This document shows positions 20,495 through 30,819 of a stretch of 64,000 nt of DNA, in pieces. The stretch spans positions 2,542,001-2,606,000 of the forward strand of contig JAUPSS010000003.1 in the NCBI GenBank assembly GCA_040285825.1, in the 5' to 3' direction. The notes under the pieces are model-generated. The model was not told the origin of the DNA, did no database searches, and saw only the letters and a program-made list of their open reading frames with translations. Source of the stretch: Eukaryota sp. TZLM1-RC. Lineage: Eukaryota > Metamonada: BaSk clade. The position numbers and the translations under genes were made by a program. Each line of letters begins with the position of its first letter. The stretch's first letter is position 1.

Positions 20495-22822
20495 TTAAAT
20501 AATGGCCCGAAAGACCACAATAATAACGCTCCTTCCTCTCTGAGGAAGAGTAATGTTTCTTCTTTGAATGAGAAGAATCCGCCACCACGCACGGTGAGTA
20601 AACCTCCCTCGACGGAAAGTAGCCCTTCCCTCGGGAAGAGAGCGTCCCCACAGAATGAGAGTAACTATGTGAACCTTTTCCCCGGGTACGACCCCAATAA
20701 CATGCTTCCTTATGGAGCTAAGCTCGTACCGGGTAAAGGAACCAACACTGAGCTTTTCGTCAAGCCAGTTGATGGGGAAGGCACGGGTTCCTCGAATCCA
20801 AACTCTCCTCCTTCTGATACTGGTGAACCTAAAGAAAAAGATCAGCCAGTTACTACGGTTACATCTCAGCAGGGCGAGGACAACCCTAACGACAGTGACG
20901 GTGACGGGAATGGTGATGAACCACCCAGACGCCCATCCTCTTCTGCAGATTGGACAGATACGGAATACCGCACTTCTCAAGAGTGGTACCGTAAACAATT
21001 AAGAGAAAAGGTAACCCTTGTCGTTCAGGAGTTCCTCCTGAATATTCGAGCCTCTCCACCCGATGATATTAGGGATTGGAATGTTGACGAATTCGTCAAG
21101 GCCATTGAGACAGAGGCAAATGTTTTCTCGGACCCCAGTTACGTAGGTGACAGGGACGAGGTCCTAAAGAAAAGATGGCCATTCCTCTTTGGTAGCTCGC
21201 GTGGTTATACCATGGACGATGTAGTTCACCAAGAACAAGATCAAAGCCCGGATATGTTAACTAAGCTAGATCAATGTTCTGAGAGTGTAGTGCAATATGT
21301 AGCAGAAGATCCTGAGAATTGTTACTTCGACAACCCACGTTCGAAATACCAGACTGCTACCCCAAAACCACAGTTTTGGCACAGCGATGCCATTCCTGAT
21401 CAACGGATCCGTGCTAGAAATCAATATTCCCTAGGCAACGAGTTGGAAGATGGTCGTATGTTTTGGATTGCCAAAATGTACCCTCATCACCAAGAAGGCC
21501 GTATGATGAGAGGAGCAGTAAGACACTTCCTTGTTGAAAACATTCATCCTAGGGATAGAATGACGGATGTGTTAACGCTATTAGGTAGTATGTTCGTTGC
21601 TGATCGCGGAGATACAATTCAATTTCACCGCAAGGAAACCTTTGTGAGAATCAAGTGAACCAAGATCATTGAATTAGTTGAACAACGAGTAGGACCTAAT
21701 AATATAAAACTGGTTTATTCAGATCCTTGGATAGTTAAGCACAAAGCTTGGGTTGACAGCTACCCAGATCAGAGAGTTTTTGAAAATGTCCTGGTCAAAA
21801 GTAGTTGCCTCCCTTATAAACATCATGTGGATGGAGTCCCTCAAAATTCTAAAGATGCTCCAGATTGGGCTACTTTTGAACCTGATACTCAGAAGTTGCC
21901 TGAGCAGGATGATCCACCCAAATATCGCCAAATCCTAGATTTAAGCGAGATGCTACCATCTGAAGAAGCAAATCAATTGTTATTCTCCACTCCTTCAGTA
22001 GCACCGTATCTAGGAAGAAGACGATCATCTGCACAAGCTTCTGGGCAGAGTACTCCTGTCCTTCCCACTATTCCCTTGGTAGCAAGTAGTCCTTCGACTA
22101 ACATACCAAGAGACCTTTTAGTTCTTTCCTCTGGTGTATACACCAAACCATTCACTAATGAAGAAAAGCTCATCAAAAAAATAGAAGAAAGGAAAAGACA
22201 ACTAAAGAAATTGGATGATGGTTTTGATTCCAAGAAAATTTTCGATTTTGTGGTAAATTTTGCGAATTGGGCTAAAACCAAAAGGGACCGAGATGGACCT
22301 ATTGGACCTTTTCAGCCGATCACCAAATATGGAGAGCCAATCCACGAATTTGATTCAGTACGTTCGATGTTTTATGAAGTGGATCCCCTATATTTGAGCG
22401 AAATGATCGAGGGCACAGTTATGAATCAATGGAAAACTCGTTTTGGAGGTCGCAAAGAACCTTTAGACAGAAATGCAACCGACCACGAGATTTGGGAATT
22501 TTTGCTATTTAGCACCCAATATAGAACACTTTCTGAAGTTCATGCTGCTAATTCAGCCACAAAACCACCCGAGATTAGTCGCAAATTTGCGGAGGTAATT
22601 TGGAACACTTTCATCCAACAATTTGTTTATATCATAAGACGGTCAACCGCTATGCCAGGAACCGATGGGCAGCCCTCAGTTGTTTACCCTGCTAGATTCA
22701 TTTTACAGGAGATTAACAAGAAAACTAACAATCAACTAGTCAATACCTATGCAATTTGGATTGACGAATTTCCTCCAGGAAGGAAAATGTTAGAAAACTT
22801 AGCGATGCTATCTGCGATTTAG
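20477..22822 (+). pseudogene. gag: Gag of LTR copy A with internal UGA
   Basis: From the ATG inside the LTR, 393 codons run to a TGA at 21656-21658. The same frame then stays open to a TAG at 22820, giving about 780 codons if the TGA is passed. The first 130 residues are low-complexity (Ser, Pro, Asn, acidic), then helical capsid-like segments (VTLVVQEFLLNIRASPPDD, MTDVLTLLGSMFVADR). The second part continues the capsid pattern (VIWNTFIQQFVYIIRRSTAM). Copy B has the same TGA in the same context. The zinc knuckle follows in the -1 frame (see the next entry). Gag would form the virus-like particle of the retrotransposon. Confidence 0.75.
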
Positions 22823-24818
22823 GGCAAGCTTTTACTCTGAAGATGACAGAATACCAAAATTCAAAACTGTCTAATGTCAAAATATCATTTGGAAACAAGC
22901 CTTCGTTCAGAGGACCTAGCCAGTCAAGAGGTCTCTCCAGAGGTCACCCTAGATGATCTAGAGGTGGCGGTAGAGGTAAACATCATCCCAAGCAAACCCC
23001 ATCTGGGCAATGGTGCAGCATCTGTAATACAGATACACATGCGGAAGAAGAATGCTTCTCCGTCGTTGGCAAACCCGGAAGTAAGCAACTAAGAGGAGGA
23101 GATGGTAGTAAACGTGGTAACGTAGATAATAAATCAGTTGAATATTCATCTTTTAATCTTACTAATAATTCGTGCAATTCCATTAATAAAATGAGCAAAA
23201 TTGACTCGAAGTATAAACACCTAAATCCATTAAAAAAATTTAGAGAGTCATCCAATCCTGTGGGTTCTATTCACAGTGTTAGACTATCCAGGGTGACAGG
23301 AGACCAAATAAGTTTTAACGGGGAAATCTGGTTGACCTGCTCAATAAATAACGTGGAAGTACAAAGCGAAATCGATAATGGAGCTGCATTCCCAGCATTA
23401 TCGATGGATCTAGCCTTAAAATGTCGAAAGACAATTGACGAGAATAAAACCGTCGAATACCTATCGGTAAATGGTATTCCCTGTACGACCCTAGGAAGTG
23501 CGAATGGTGTTCTTGCTCTTAATGTGGGTAGCTTGTCCACTCAAGTGTATTTAAATATCGAATTTCAAATCATACCTGGTATCAATAATTTTTTGATTGG
23601 AAGAGACATTTTACCAACCTTAGGACTGCGCACGGAGCACAATATTATTATTAGTTTAGACCGCGAACATCGCACCATCTTGAATGCAGAATGTGAGTTT
23701 GATGACAGAATCTGTCAACCTGTTAATTGTATTGATTTAATAGAGAATAAAACTATGTTAGGGAATAGTATTGGGCACTCCACATTCAAACATTATTTAG
23801 ATGAGTTGGGCTGTAGAATATGCCTTGATGACATTAGGGACGAGGAACGCCTAGTCTTGCTACTAGAAGAATACAGAGATGTGTTTAGTGGGCTACCTCA
23901 CCCGGATGGAATAGATTGTCAGCCGATGACCATTGCATTTTACAACGAAAGTAAGATCGTCAAAAGGAAACCTCGAAGATTAAACCCAGAAAAACAACGG
24001 GTAGCCGAGGAAATTTTTAACGAATTGATCCGTAATGGATTTGCTGTGCCCGCAAAGTCTCAATTCAGTAGTCCCATCTGTCTCGTGATTTACCCTGATA
24101 ACAAAAAAAACCATGATTAACTGGCGATTTTAGTGGTATTGGTGGAGTAAATGATTTAACTAAATCTGTAGAGGCAAATTTGCCCAGGATTAGCGACATT
24201 TCAGAGTTTCTAAGTAAAGCTAATTATATAGCAACTCTAGATTTACCTAAGGCATTTTGGCAGCTAAAAATTGCAGAAGAGGATATTGATAAGACTACCG
24301 TATCAATTCCCGGGATGTCGATCAGTTTTAAAAGGGCTTGTTTTGGTTTGAAGAACGTTACTGCAGTCTCCCAAAACATAATGATGGAATTACATGATTC
24401 TGAGGGCGTATTTATTGATATCGATGATATAATAATAGTAGCTTCGACCCTGGATGAATTTCTATCAAGAGTAGGTACGGTCCTAGAACGCGCCAAACGT
24501 TTTAGAGTTAACCTTGGCCCATCCAAGTGTAGCTTTACCACTTGCAAACATAAAATAAAAATTCTAGGTAGTATTTTTGCAAACAAAACCCGTTATATAG
24601 ATGAATCTAGGATTGAGGGACTAATTAACCTACCCAAACCAAGGACACTACCTGAATTTAGGAGTTTTATAGGTTCAATTAATAATACGTGACTGGTTAC
24701 CTAATTTGTCTGACTTGATAGAACCAATCAACAAATTGACTAGGAACAAACCGTCAAAGATCAAGAGGACTTCTGATCATGACGAGGCTTTTGAAATAAT
24801 TATTAATCTTATCAAGGC
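22816..24818 (+). pseudogene. pol: Copy A zinc knuckle, protease and reverse transcriptase
   Basis: In the frame -1 to gag: a basic RGG-like stretch with a TGA (22954-22956), then CSICNTDTHAEEEC (C-x2-C-x4-H-x4-C), then the protease with EIDNGAAFPALS and LIGRDILPTLGL. The catalytic D-T/S-G is D-N-G. RT begins with RNGFAVPAKSQFSSPICLV. A 2-nt insertion in an A-run near 24108 breaks the frame; RT resumes at 24119 and includes TLDLPKAFWQLKI (motif A), FGLKNV, and IDIDDIIIVAS where Y-x-D-D is expected (Tyr replaced by Asp). It continues to PEFRSFIGSINN and is cut by the insertion at 24819. Confidence 0.8.
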
Positions 24819-25065
24819 TTATCTCCAAATGTTTGATTATTGGCCATGAACCAATTGAATTTTTCATTAATGATGTCAATGTTCTCTTTATCAATTATGA
24901 TTTACTTTTATTGAAAATTAAGAAGAAACTACTTGAATACTAAAAAACAACTACCTACCAACATTGACGATCTTCTCTTTTCTTTTGAAGAATATAATTA
25001 AAAGCACTGTGGCATTTAAAGTTATTCTTCAAAATGATACAACTAATTTCATCTGCTACCTCATT

Positions 25066-25330
25066 CTATCCAAATTGGTCAAACAGTATTTTTGTTTTAG
25101 TGTAAAAACCCCCATTAACACTAAAAACGAGATGAACAATTTGGTTAATTAAGTTGAATTCTTTTAAAATTGAATACTTTGCAATTTTATCAGAATAAGC
25201 TTTCGAAAAAGCATCACTCCAATTATTACCATAACCTCCAACTATGGTAACATCCAAAACAATTTTGGTTGACGTTTGAAAGCCATCAACACGTAACTGC
25301 TTATTTAAACCAAATTTAAATTCCTTTTCA
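25066..25330 (-). pseudogene. C-terminal remnant of a second non-LTR subfamily
   Basis: A minus-strand frame with IVLDVTIVGGYGNNWSDAFS, then KAYSDKIAKYSILKEFN, the pattern of a nuclease-like tail (D-V-T then Lys/Tyr-rich helix). After a stop, at about 24970-25060, ISCIILKNNFKCHSAFNYIL corresponds to sequence just upstream of the BTB gene at 56110-56205. It differs from the C-terminus of 25390-27813, so it is a separate element. Confidence 0.45.
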
Positions 25331-25389
25331 GATTCAAAATTATTTAATTTTTTTTATTTATATAAAGAATCAAATAAAAACAAAACAAA

Positions 25390-27830
25390 CTAAAACACAT
25401 AAGAAACTAAATTCTCCACGCCAACTCTTGATGAATCCTTATAAAGTTTAGACATCATTAAACTCAAGTACTTGGGAACACTTCTGTACAAAGCGAAAAT
25501 GATACGATTTTTCCATAAATTCTCTGCAAAATTCTTACCACTTGAACGACATAAATTACCAAAATCATTGATGAAATTCATGGCGGATTGTCCAATGTTG
25601 CCAAAAATCGAAAAGGCAAAAGGAACAAACGAAAACTTCGAATAAAGGTTCTTATTTAAATCATTTAATATCTCAGTATATTTATCTCTCTTACGATCTT
25701 CAGCCTTGTTTAAATGGCCATTACTACTAAGTAAAAACATCATCGCGATAAACCAAAGCAAAGGGATCAACTGTAGTGAAATCAACAACAACTTGAGAGG
25801 AATCCACAAATGGAGCAATTAAATCACCTCGACGTGAATTAAAAAGATTATCATCACTATAATGCTTCAACAAAGGTTCTACTTTGCAACTAAAATTGTA
25901 ACACTTGAACATCTCATATGTCACATCACGAACGGCATTATGAAGAACTGACCTATATTGGAGAAATTTCTTACAGCTCACAATATGACGAAAATTGGCA
26001 GTAGGTTTTTTGTTACAAATACAATAAGAATTGTCCAAAAGACCACTTGGATACATCCCTAATCTCAACCGCATGTTTTGTTTCCAAGCTTCATTTGTTA
26101 AGTGAAGACCAAATGGCCTTGGTTGCTGAGATATTAAACTAGTACAGTTCTGAATGTCTGCTAAAAAGGCAGCAAAGACGGGATTATTAATCTTAGTCAC
26201 ACTAAGTCGTTTGGAAAAATCGAGGTCTTCAAAACCAATAAGAACAGACTTCTGTAATTTCACAACAGCAAGATGAAGGTTGGTGAAAGATCTCGAAGGC
26301 ACCGCAGGTAAACTTGAAGGAAAACTCCTATTCCAAATATCAACAGGTAGTTCTTGCACCATTTTTTCAAGAGAAATTAATAAAGGATGTGATTCATTTA
26401 AAGGAATATGATCAAAACGAAGTTTCCATTCAAAAAGAAAATTTTTCATACCACCAATAAAAGCACTTTTGCATAAATACTCTGCTTTTGAAAAACCAAC
26501 TCCACCAAATTTAGGACTAAAAAAATGCATGATAAGGAATTTTTGATGGACAAACTTCTACTAAATTTCCTAAGAAATTTGTTCTCAAAAGTATTGAATT
26601 GACGTGCAAAATCATGAGAAATTGTGGGAGATAAAGAACGAAGAAGGTGATTAATTTTTGATCCAAAACACACATTTAGGACCGAAAACGCTAAATGTTT
26701 GTCAATTTCTAGATCTGCAATAGCCAAAAGTTGCTCTTCGATTTTTCCAAAATACCTGACAAAAATCGATTTAACTTTTTCACTATTTCCAAAAATAAGA
26801 TCCAAGAAACCGAATAGCATCTTCCTCGTAATCAACATATTTGATAAAAAGTTTCATTGAATGCCACCTCCGCATGCTGATTACCAATAATGAAACACTT
26901 GGGCAATTTAATGTCTAACCCTATTTGTTTGGCCAGAAAAACAAAATGTTGTAAACCGTGTTGTAAAAAGAGACAAAGGGCCAATAAGTGATAAATCATC
27001 TGCATAAGCACATATATGAATGTCAGGAAAATCCGACTTAAATTTTACCAAAACTGATTGCAGTGCTAAGCAAAAGAGAAATGGACCCAATGGATCCCCT
27101 TGTTTGACCCCTCTTGACGAAACAATATTCTCAGAATGAAAAATTAAGTTAGAGGGTGATCCATACATCAATTTAAAATACGGTAAAAGTGGAGGATAGT
27201 GTAGTTCAAGTTCTTGCAAAATACTGGAGCGAAAAACGGAGTTGAAAGCATTTTTAAAATCAATGTTTAATAAATAATTTTCGCCTTTTTGATTGAAAAG
27301 TAAATCTGTACACAACGCAGCACATGTTGTGCCATCAGGAATTCCGATAGCAAACTGATAAGGACGAAAAAAATTAATTGCGGATGACTTGACTCTTTTA
27401 AAGGAAATAATTGCTAATAATCTCGTTATGGACTCACCAACAGCAATAGGTCTGACACCACCTCCAGGCTTATTTAAAGCAACTAAACGAGATGACATTA
27501 AAGCTTGTGGTAACTTGAAACGTCCCATGATGACACTATTAAAAAAGAAAACTAAATCATCCACAATTTCTGGACATATGTTGACTGCGGACTTCAAATG
27601 ATCATAACTAAGTCCAGAAGGCCCAGCAGAACGACCAGACGGAAGTCCTTTAATAGCTACACTAACTTCATCACAAGTGATAGGATTAGCAGTGAAGAAA
27701 TCACGTTCATTATCAGAGACAATGTGATTTATGGTGAAGTCTTCAGGTGGATGAAGAGAATTTAAACAATCCAATGTTTCATCATTGAAGGCAGCAGGAG
27801 AAGAACCAGCCAATAATTTAAGTGCTGAAG
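25390..27830 (-). pseudogene. Non-LTR retrotransposon: RT plus restriction-like endonuclease
   Basis: Minus-strand pol, 5' truncated at about 27830. RT frame 26908-27813: fingers with LVALNKPGGGVRPIAVGE, motif A LNIDFKNAFNSVF, motif B SRGVKQGDPLGPFLF and motif C CAYADDLSLIG. After a frameshift, 26446-26838 is thumb/linker. Then 25727-26530 has a finger C-I-C-x9-H-I-V-S-C, HNAVRD, and RRGDLIAPFVDSSQVVVDF (GD-x13-D). A last frame, 25390-25735, encodes SFVPFAFSIFGN and LWKNRIIFALY. Finger plus (P/G)D-x13-D downstream of RT is the hallmark of restriction-like endonucleases in R2/CRE-like elements. No AP-type endonuclease is visible. At least two frameshifts. Confidence 0.8.
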
Positions 27831-27832
27831 AG

Positions 27833-28562
27833 TATTTTTTTTATTAATTTTAATTTTATTCAAAACCTACAAATCAACATTTAAAAAATCCATCTCTCCC
27901 AAAACAAAAACACTAGCTGCAACTTTCTCATAGTGAGATCCAAGAGAAAGCAAAGCATCAGAAACCATTTTCAACATCTCCTTGGAAATAGAAAACACAA
28001 TTCTATTTTGCCAAAACAATCTGTTGAAATTTCTGTTAGTTCTTCTCTTTACAATCAATGCAAAATCATCCAAAAAACGTAAAGAAGTTGGTGCAAGTGA
28101 ACCAACAAGGGAAAATACAAATGGATACAAATTGTATTTTGCATGCTGTAGACTGGCCAATTTGGACAAAGGTTCATTGTATATTTTGAATTTGAAATTT
28201 TCAGCATTTGAAAGAGAATTATGAATTTCAGAATTAACAAGCCTTTCATTTGAGGCATTACAAGGATCAACAGACATTACATCCAATAACATGAAGCTTC
28301 CATCTAATCCAGGTAATATAACATCACCTCCATTATTCTTATGAAAATCATCTTCAGCATCAAACAGATTTGACAACAGAGGGTCCAAGAAGGATTCAAT
28401 TCTATGAGACTTACACATACAATATAACTGGTCTCTTACAGCATCATGAACCTTGCTTCTAAAAGTAATAAAATGTTCACAATTTAACAAATGACTAATT
28501 GTAATTTCTCGAGAACATTTACAAATTAAATTATTTAATTCGTCATGTCTTTGTGTAACCAT
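27833..28562 (-). pseudogene. Second 5'-truncated non-LTR copy with poly(A) end
   Basis: An open frame of 231 codons (28562 to 27867): CKCSREITISHLLNC (C-x-C-x7-H-x3-C), KVHDAVRDQLY, NGGDVILPGLDGSFMLLDV (GD-x13-D), a linker and YPFVFSLVGS...LFWQNRIVFS. After the stop come AATAAA and eight A's (complement of about 27833-27858), a normal retroposon 3' end. The RT domain is missing by 5' truncation. It directly abuts the truncated 5' end of the copy at 25390-27830, giving a head-to-tail pair. This is the best-preserved nuclease tail in the window. Confidence 0.75.
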
Positions 28563-28580
28563 TCTCGAGAATTCTCGAGA
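28563..28580. promoter_or_regulatory. 18-bp perfect palindrome resembling a heat-shock element
   Basis: TCTCGAGAATTCTCGAGA is its own complement and shows TTC/GAG words alternating at 5-bp steps, close to the nTTCnnGAAnnTTCn heat-shock layout. It lies right at the 5' truncation point of the minus-strand non-LTR copy. Whether it regulates anything is unknown. Confidence 0.3.
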
Positions 28581-28843
28581 TCAATTATGATCAGTCTGGT
28601 TTTCGTTTTTTGGGGTTGTTATCTCGGAAGTATTGAAGAAGTCAAAAGCCAACTTTCGACTCTGTTGACTTAAGTTGGAAATGAATTAGAATCAATAGAA
28701 AATTCAAATATTGAGAAACATTTGAAATTCTTTTTCCTAAAAATTTGTTATTCTGGAAAATTTACTCATATTTTGAGATCAACATCACCATCAATTTCTT
28801 TTTTCTAGATTTTTTTTCTCAATAAATATTCCAGTTAAAAAAA

Positions 28844-30682
28844 ATCAAGGCAAACATCCCTCTCGAACTACTATTTGAAGATAAACACGTACTAATAAGT
28901 GCTAATGCCTCTGATGTGGCTGTAGGTGCAGTAATATGGCAAGAGGAAAACCCACCTAAAAATCCTACGACACCGCTAATTTATCGAAAGGTTGTACCTA
29001 TCGCTTTTTTTAGCAGATTATTATCCTCTTCTCAAAAGAATTGGTCTGTACTTTAGAAAGAGCTGTACGTTATATTATTAATTCTCACTGACAGTAGTTT
29101 AGAAAATTATTTAATTTCTAGGAAATTAACCATAGTCACTGATCATAGAAACCAAGCATATTTGATATCAGCACCTGAAAAGAACAGAATTGTTAAGAGG
29201 TGGCTACTGATATTGTCAGAATTCAATTTCGATGTAGTCCATCCAGCAGGCGAGGAGAACGATTGGGCAGACATGTTGTCTAGATTAGTGAACTTAAACT
29301 CTTGAGCCCCTCGTGTCCAACAAGTGAGAAATTTGGCACCTCACCTAGTTGAAGAAACAATTACCTTACTTGAATATATTAACTGAGGCTACTTGTTAAG
29401 GGATGATACTACTAAACCGTTCACAGTTGAACTTTTTTCGATCCATAGCTTATCTGCATTAAAAGAAGCTGTTGAGGATCCAAAATTTGATTTATTTGAC
29501 TCTTGAATTTCGAAAATTAGGCAAGAACAAATATTAGATGATGATTCAAACCCTGATAATTACAAAGATTACCAGTATGATACAAATATTCAATTATACA
29601 CCAACAATCGTGGAAAGATTATTATCCCCGATAATTTAAAGAAGCAGACTTTAACTATCATTCATGGACATGTAAATGTTGGTCATCCTAGCATGACAAC
29701 TAGTGTAAAGAAATTACTTAAAAAGTTATTACTTTTGGCCTAACATGCGCAAAGACATGATTATGCATATTAAGAGTTGCCCAGCTTGTCAAAAGACTGC
29801 ACCTGTATCCAGGAAAGTCATCGAATCATCTAGCTCTCTATGGGCAGATCGTCCGTTTACAAGAATAAACGCAGATACAATTGGTCCACTACACGAAGAT
29901 GATAATGGATATAAATATTTAATAGTATTTGTAGATTCGTTTACGAGATATACGATCATATGCCGCATTAAGGAATTAAATGCAGTGGAAGCTACAAACC
30001 AATTATTATGGAACGTTGTCGCAATATTTGGTATTCCTTTGTTAATTCACAGTGACAATGGTATTGAATTTGCAACTGCCATATTTAAAGGGTTATGCGA
30101 TTTATTAAATATTGAGGTAAGTCGTTCGCTAAGCGGCTTTTCACGAAGTAACGGTTTAGTAGAAAGACGTCACAGAGACATTTTACAAAGTCTAAGAAAG
30201 ATTTTGGTGGACTCTGGCGATTATAGCAATTGGAGTGAATACATCCCAATTGTACAACTTCAAATAAATTCAACTATTAGTAGAGTTAGAACTTAGTCAC
30301 TGGCTCGTTATCTACGGCAAGTATATATCATGGTAAACTATACCTTTCAGACTTCCCTAAAGAAGATCTTGATTGGCATAAGAATATTGCTGCTGGTTAT
30401 ATGGAAGAATCTGTAATCGTTAAAATTATAGATCACTTTGATTACGTAGATTCGAACAATAATAAAGTTCCTTATTGTACCGCAGTTTGGTATGGCGGCG
30501 AGACTTCGTCTGTCCCAGTTGCTGACGTCAAAAGCACTGAGGCATTTCAAAAAAATTTGCGCTCTATTAGTCCTCGCACTACCAGGAAACAAAAGGCATC
30601 TTCAAATTCCAAATCTAAGACTAATTCCCCCGCAGTCAGTACTCGTAGCTCTCGTTCGAGATCTAGGAGAGAGAAAAGGTAG
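28844..30682 (+). pseudogene. pol: Copy A RNase H, integrase and chromo-like tail
   Basis: RNase H (28852-29300): ISANASDVAVGAVIWQEE, VTDHRNQAYLIS, VKRWLLILSEFNFDVVHPAG, WADMLSRL, with one internal stop. Integrase: the HHCC finger (IHGHVNVGHPS...CPACQK) spans a 1-nt frameshift near 29735, and the open frame 29745-30296 holds the D,D,E core (NADTIGP, HSDNGIEF, GLVERRHRD) intact. The core C-terminus is deleted and joins, after stops, to a tail at 30400-30682: IIDHF...YCTAVWYGGETSSVPVADV resembles a chromodomain-like fold. The last codons are encoded by the purine tract and the TAG stop touches the LTR. Confidence 0.75.
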
Positions 30683-30819
30683 TGTTGTACTGTGGACAAT
30701 TAGTCTAGTACATTTGTATTTATATAGTTTACTTCACTAGTGATGGCCTTTATAAGGGCCGGTGCAATTCAAAAAAATTTATCCTTATTCTTTGTTATCA
30801 TATGACACAGACGGCATCA
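30683..30819 (+). repeat. 3' LTR of copy A
   Basis: 137 bp, TG...CA, preceded directly by the pol stop TAG and a polypurine tract. It carries TATA-like TTTATATAG and the same palindromic GGCCTTTATAAGGGCC block as the others. It differs from its 5' partner at several positions as well as lacking the 10-bp duplication, so the copy is not brand new. Confidence 0.85.

Larger units (their letters stand above)
24819..28843 (+). mobile_element. Retroposed insertion in copy A, flanked by ATCAAGGC
   Basis: The 8-bp direct repeat ATCAAGGC lies at 24811-24818 and 28844-28851, and the RT/RNase H coding sequence of copy A reads across it when the insert is ignored. The right end carries AATAAA, then 10 other bases, then eight A's directly before the repeat. 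This looks like a polyadenylated retroposed copy oriented plus. The interior, however, is mainly minus-strand non-LTR retrotransposon sequence (25066-28562), so at least two rounds of insertion are stacked here. The outer plus-strand element has no recognisable coding region left. Confidence 0.65.
20348..30819 (+). mobile_element. LTR retrotransposon copy A (Ty3/gypsy-like), interrupted
   Basis: Bounded by LTRs at 20348-20494 and 30683-30819 and coding in order gag, zinc knuckle, protease, reverse transcriptase, RNase H, integrase and a chromo-like tail, the Ty3/gypsy order. It is broken by a 4.0-kb retroposed insertion (24819-28843) flanked by ATCAAGGC, by several frameshifts and by a deletion near 30295 in the integrase C-terminus. 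Near-identical copy B lies at 44174-48001. A purine-rich tract (GGAGAGAGAAAAGG) directly precedes the 3' LTR. No matching target duplication is seen outside the LTRs, so an end may have recombined. Confidence 0.88.

Noticed and set aside
20495-20998. Long minus-strand frames opposite gag in copies A and B (20495-20998, 44311-44814)
   Set aside because: Arg-rich antisense of the low-complexity gag N-terminus; they are conserved only because gag is.
22785-22825. Programmed -1 frameshift between gag and the zinc-knuckle frame
   Set aside because: The frames do overlap in the right direction, but I find no X-XXY-YYZ heptamer, and copy B has lost the region, so it cannot be told from a simple indel.
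21656-22956. UGA read as Trp throughout this genome
   Set aside because: The large open frames (BTB gene, WDR70-like gene, MULE transposase) use TGG for Trp and contain no in-frame TGA, so a general code change is not supported; the UGAs are peculiar to one retroelement family.
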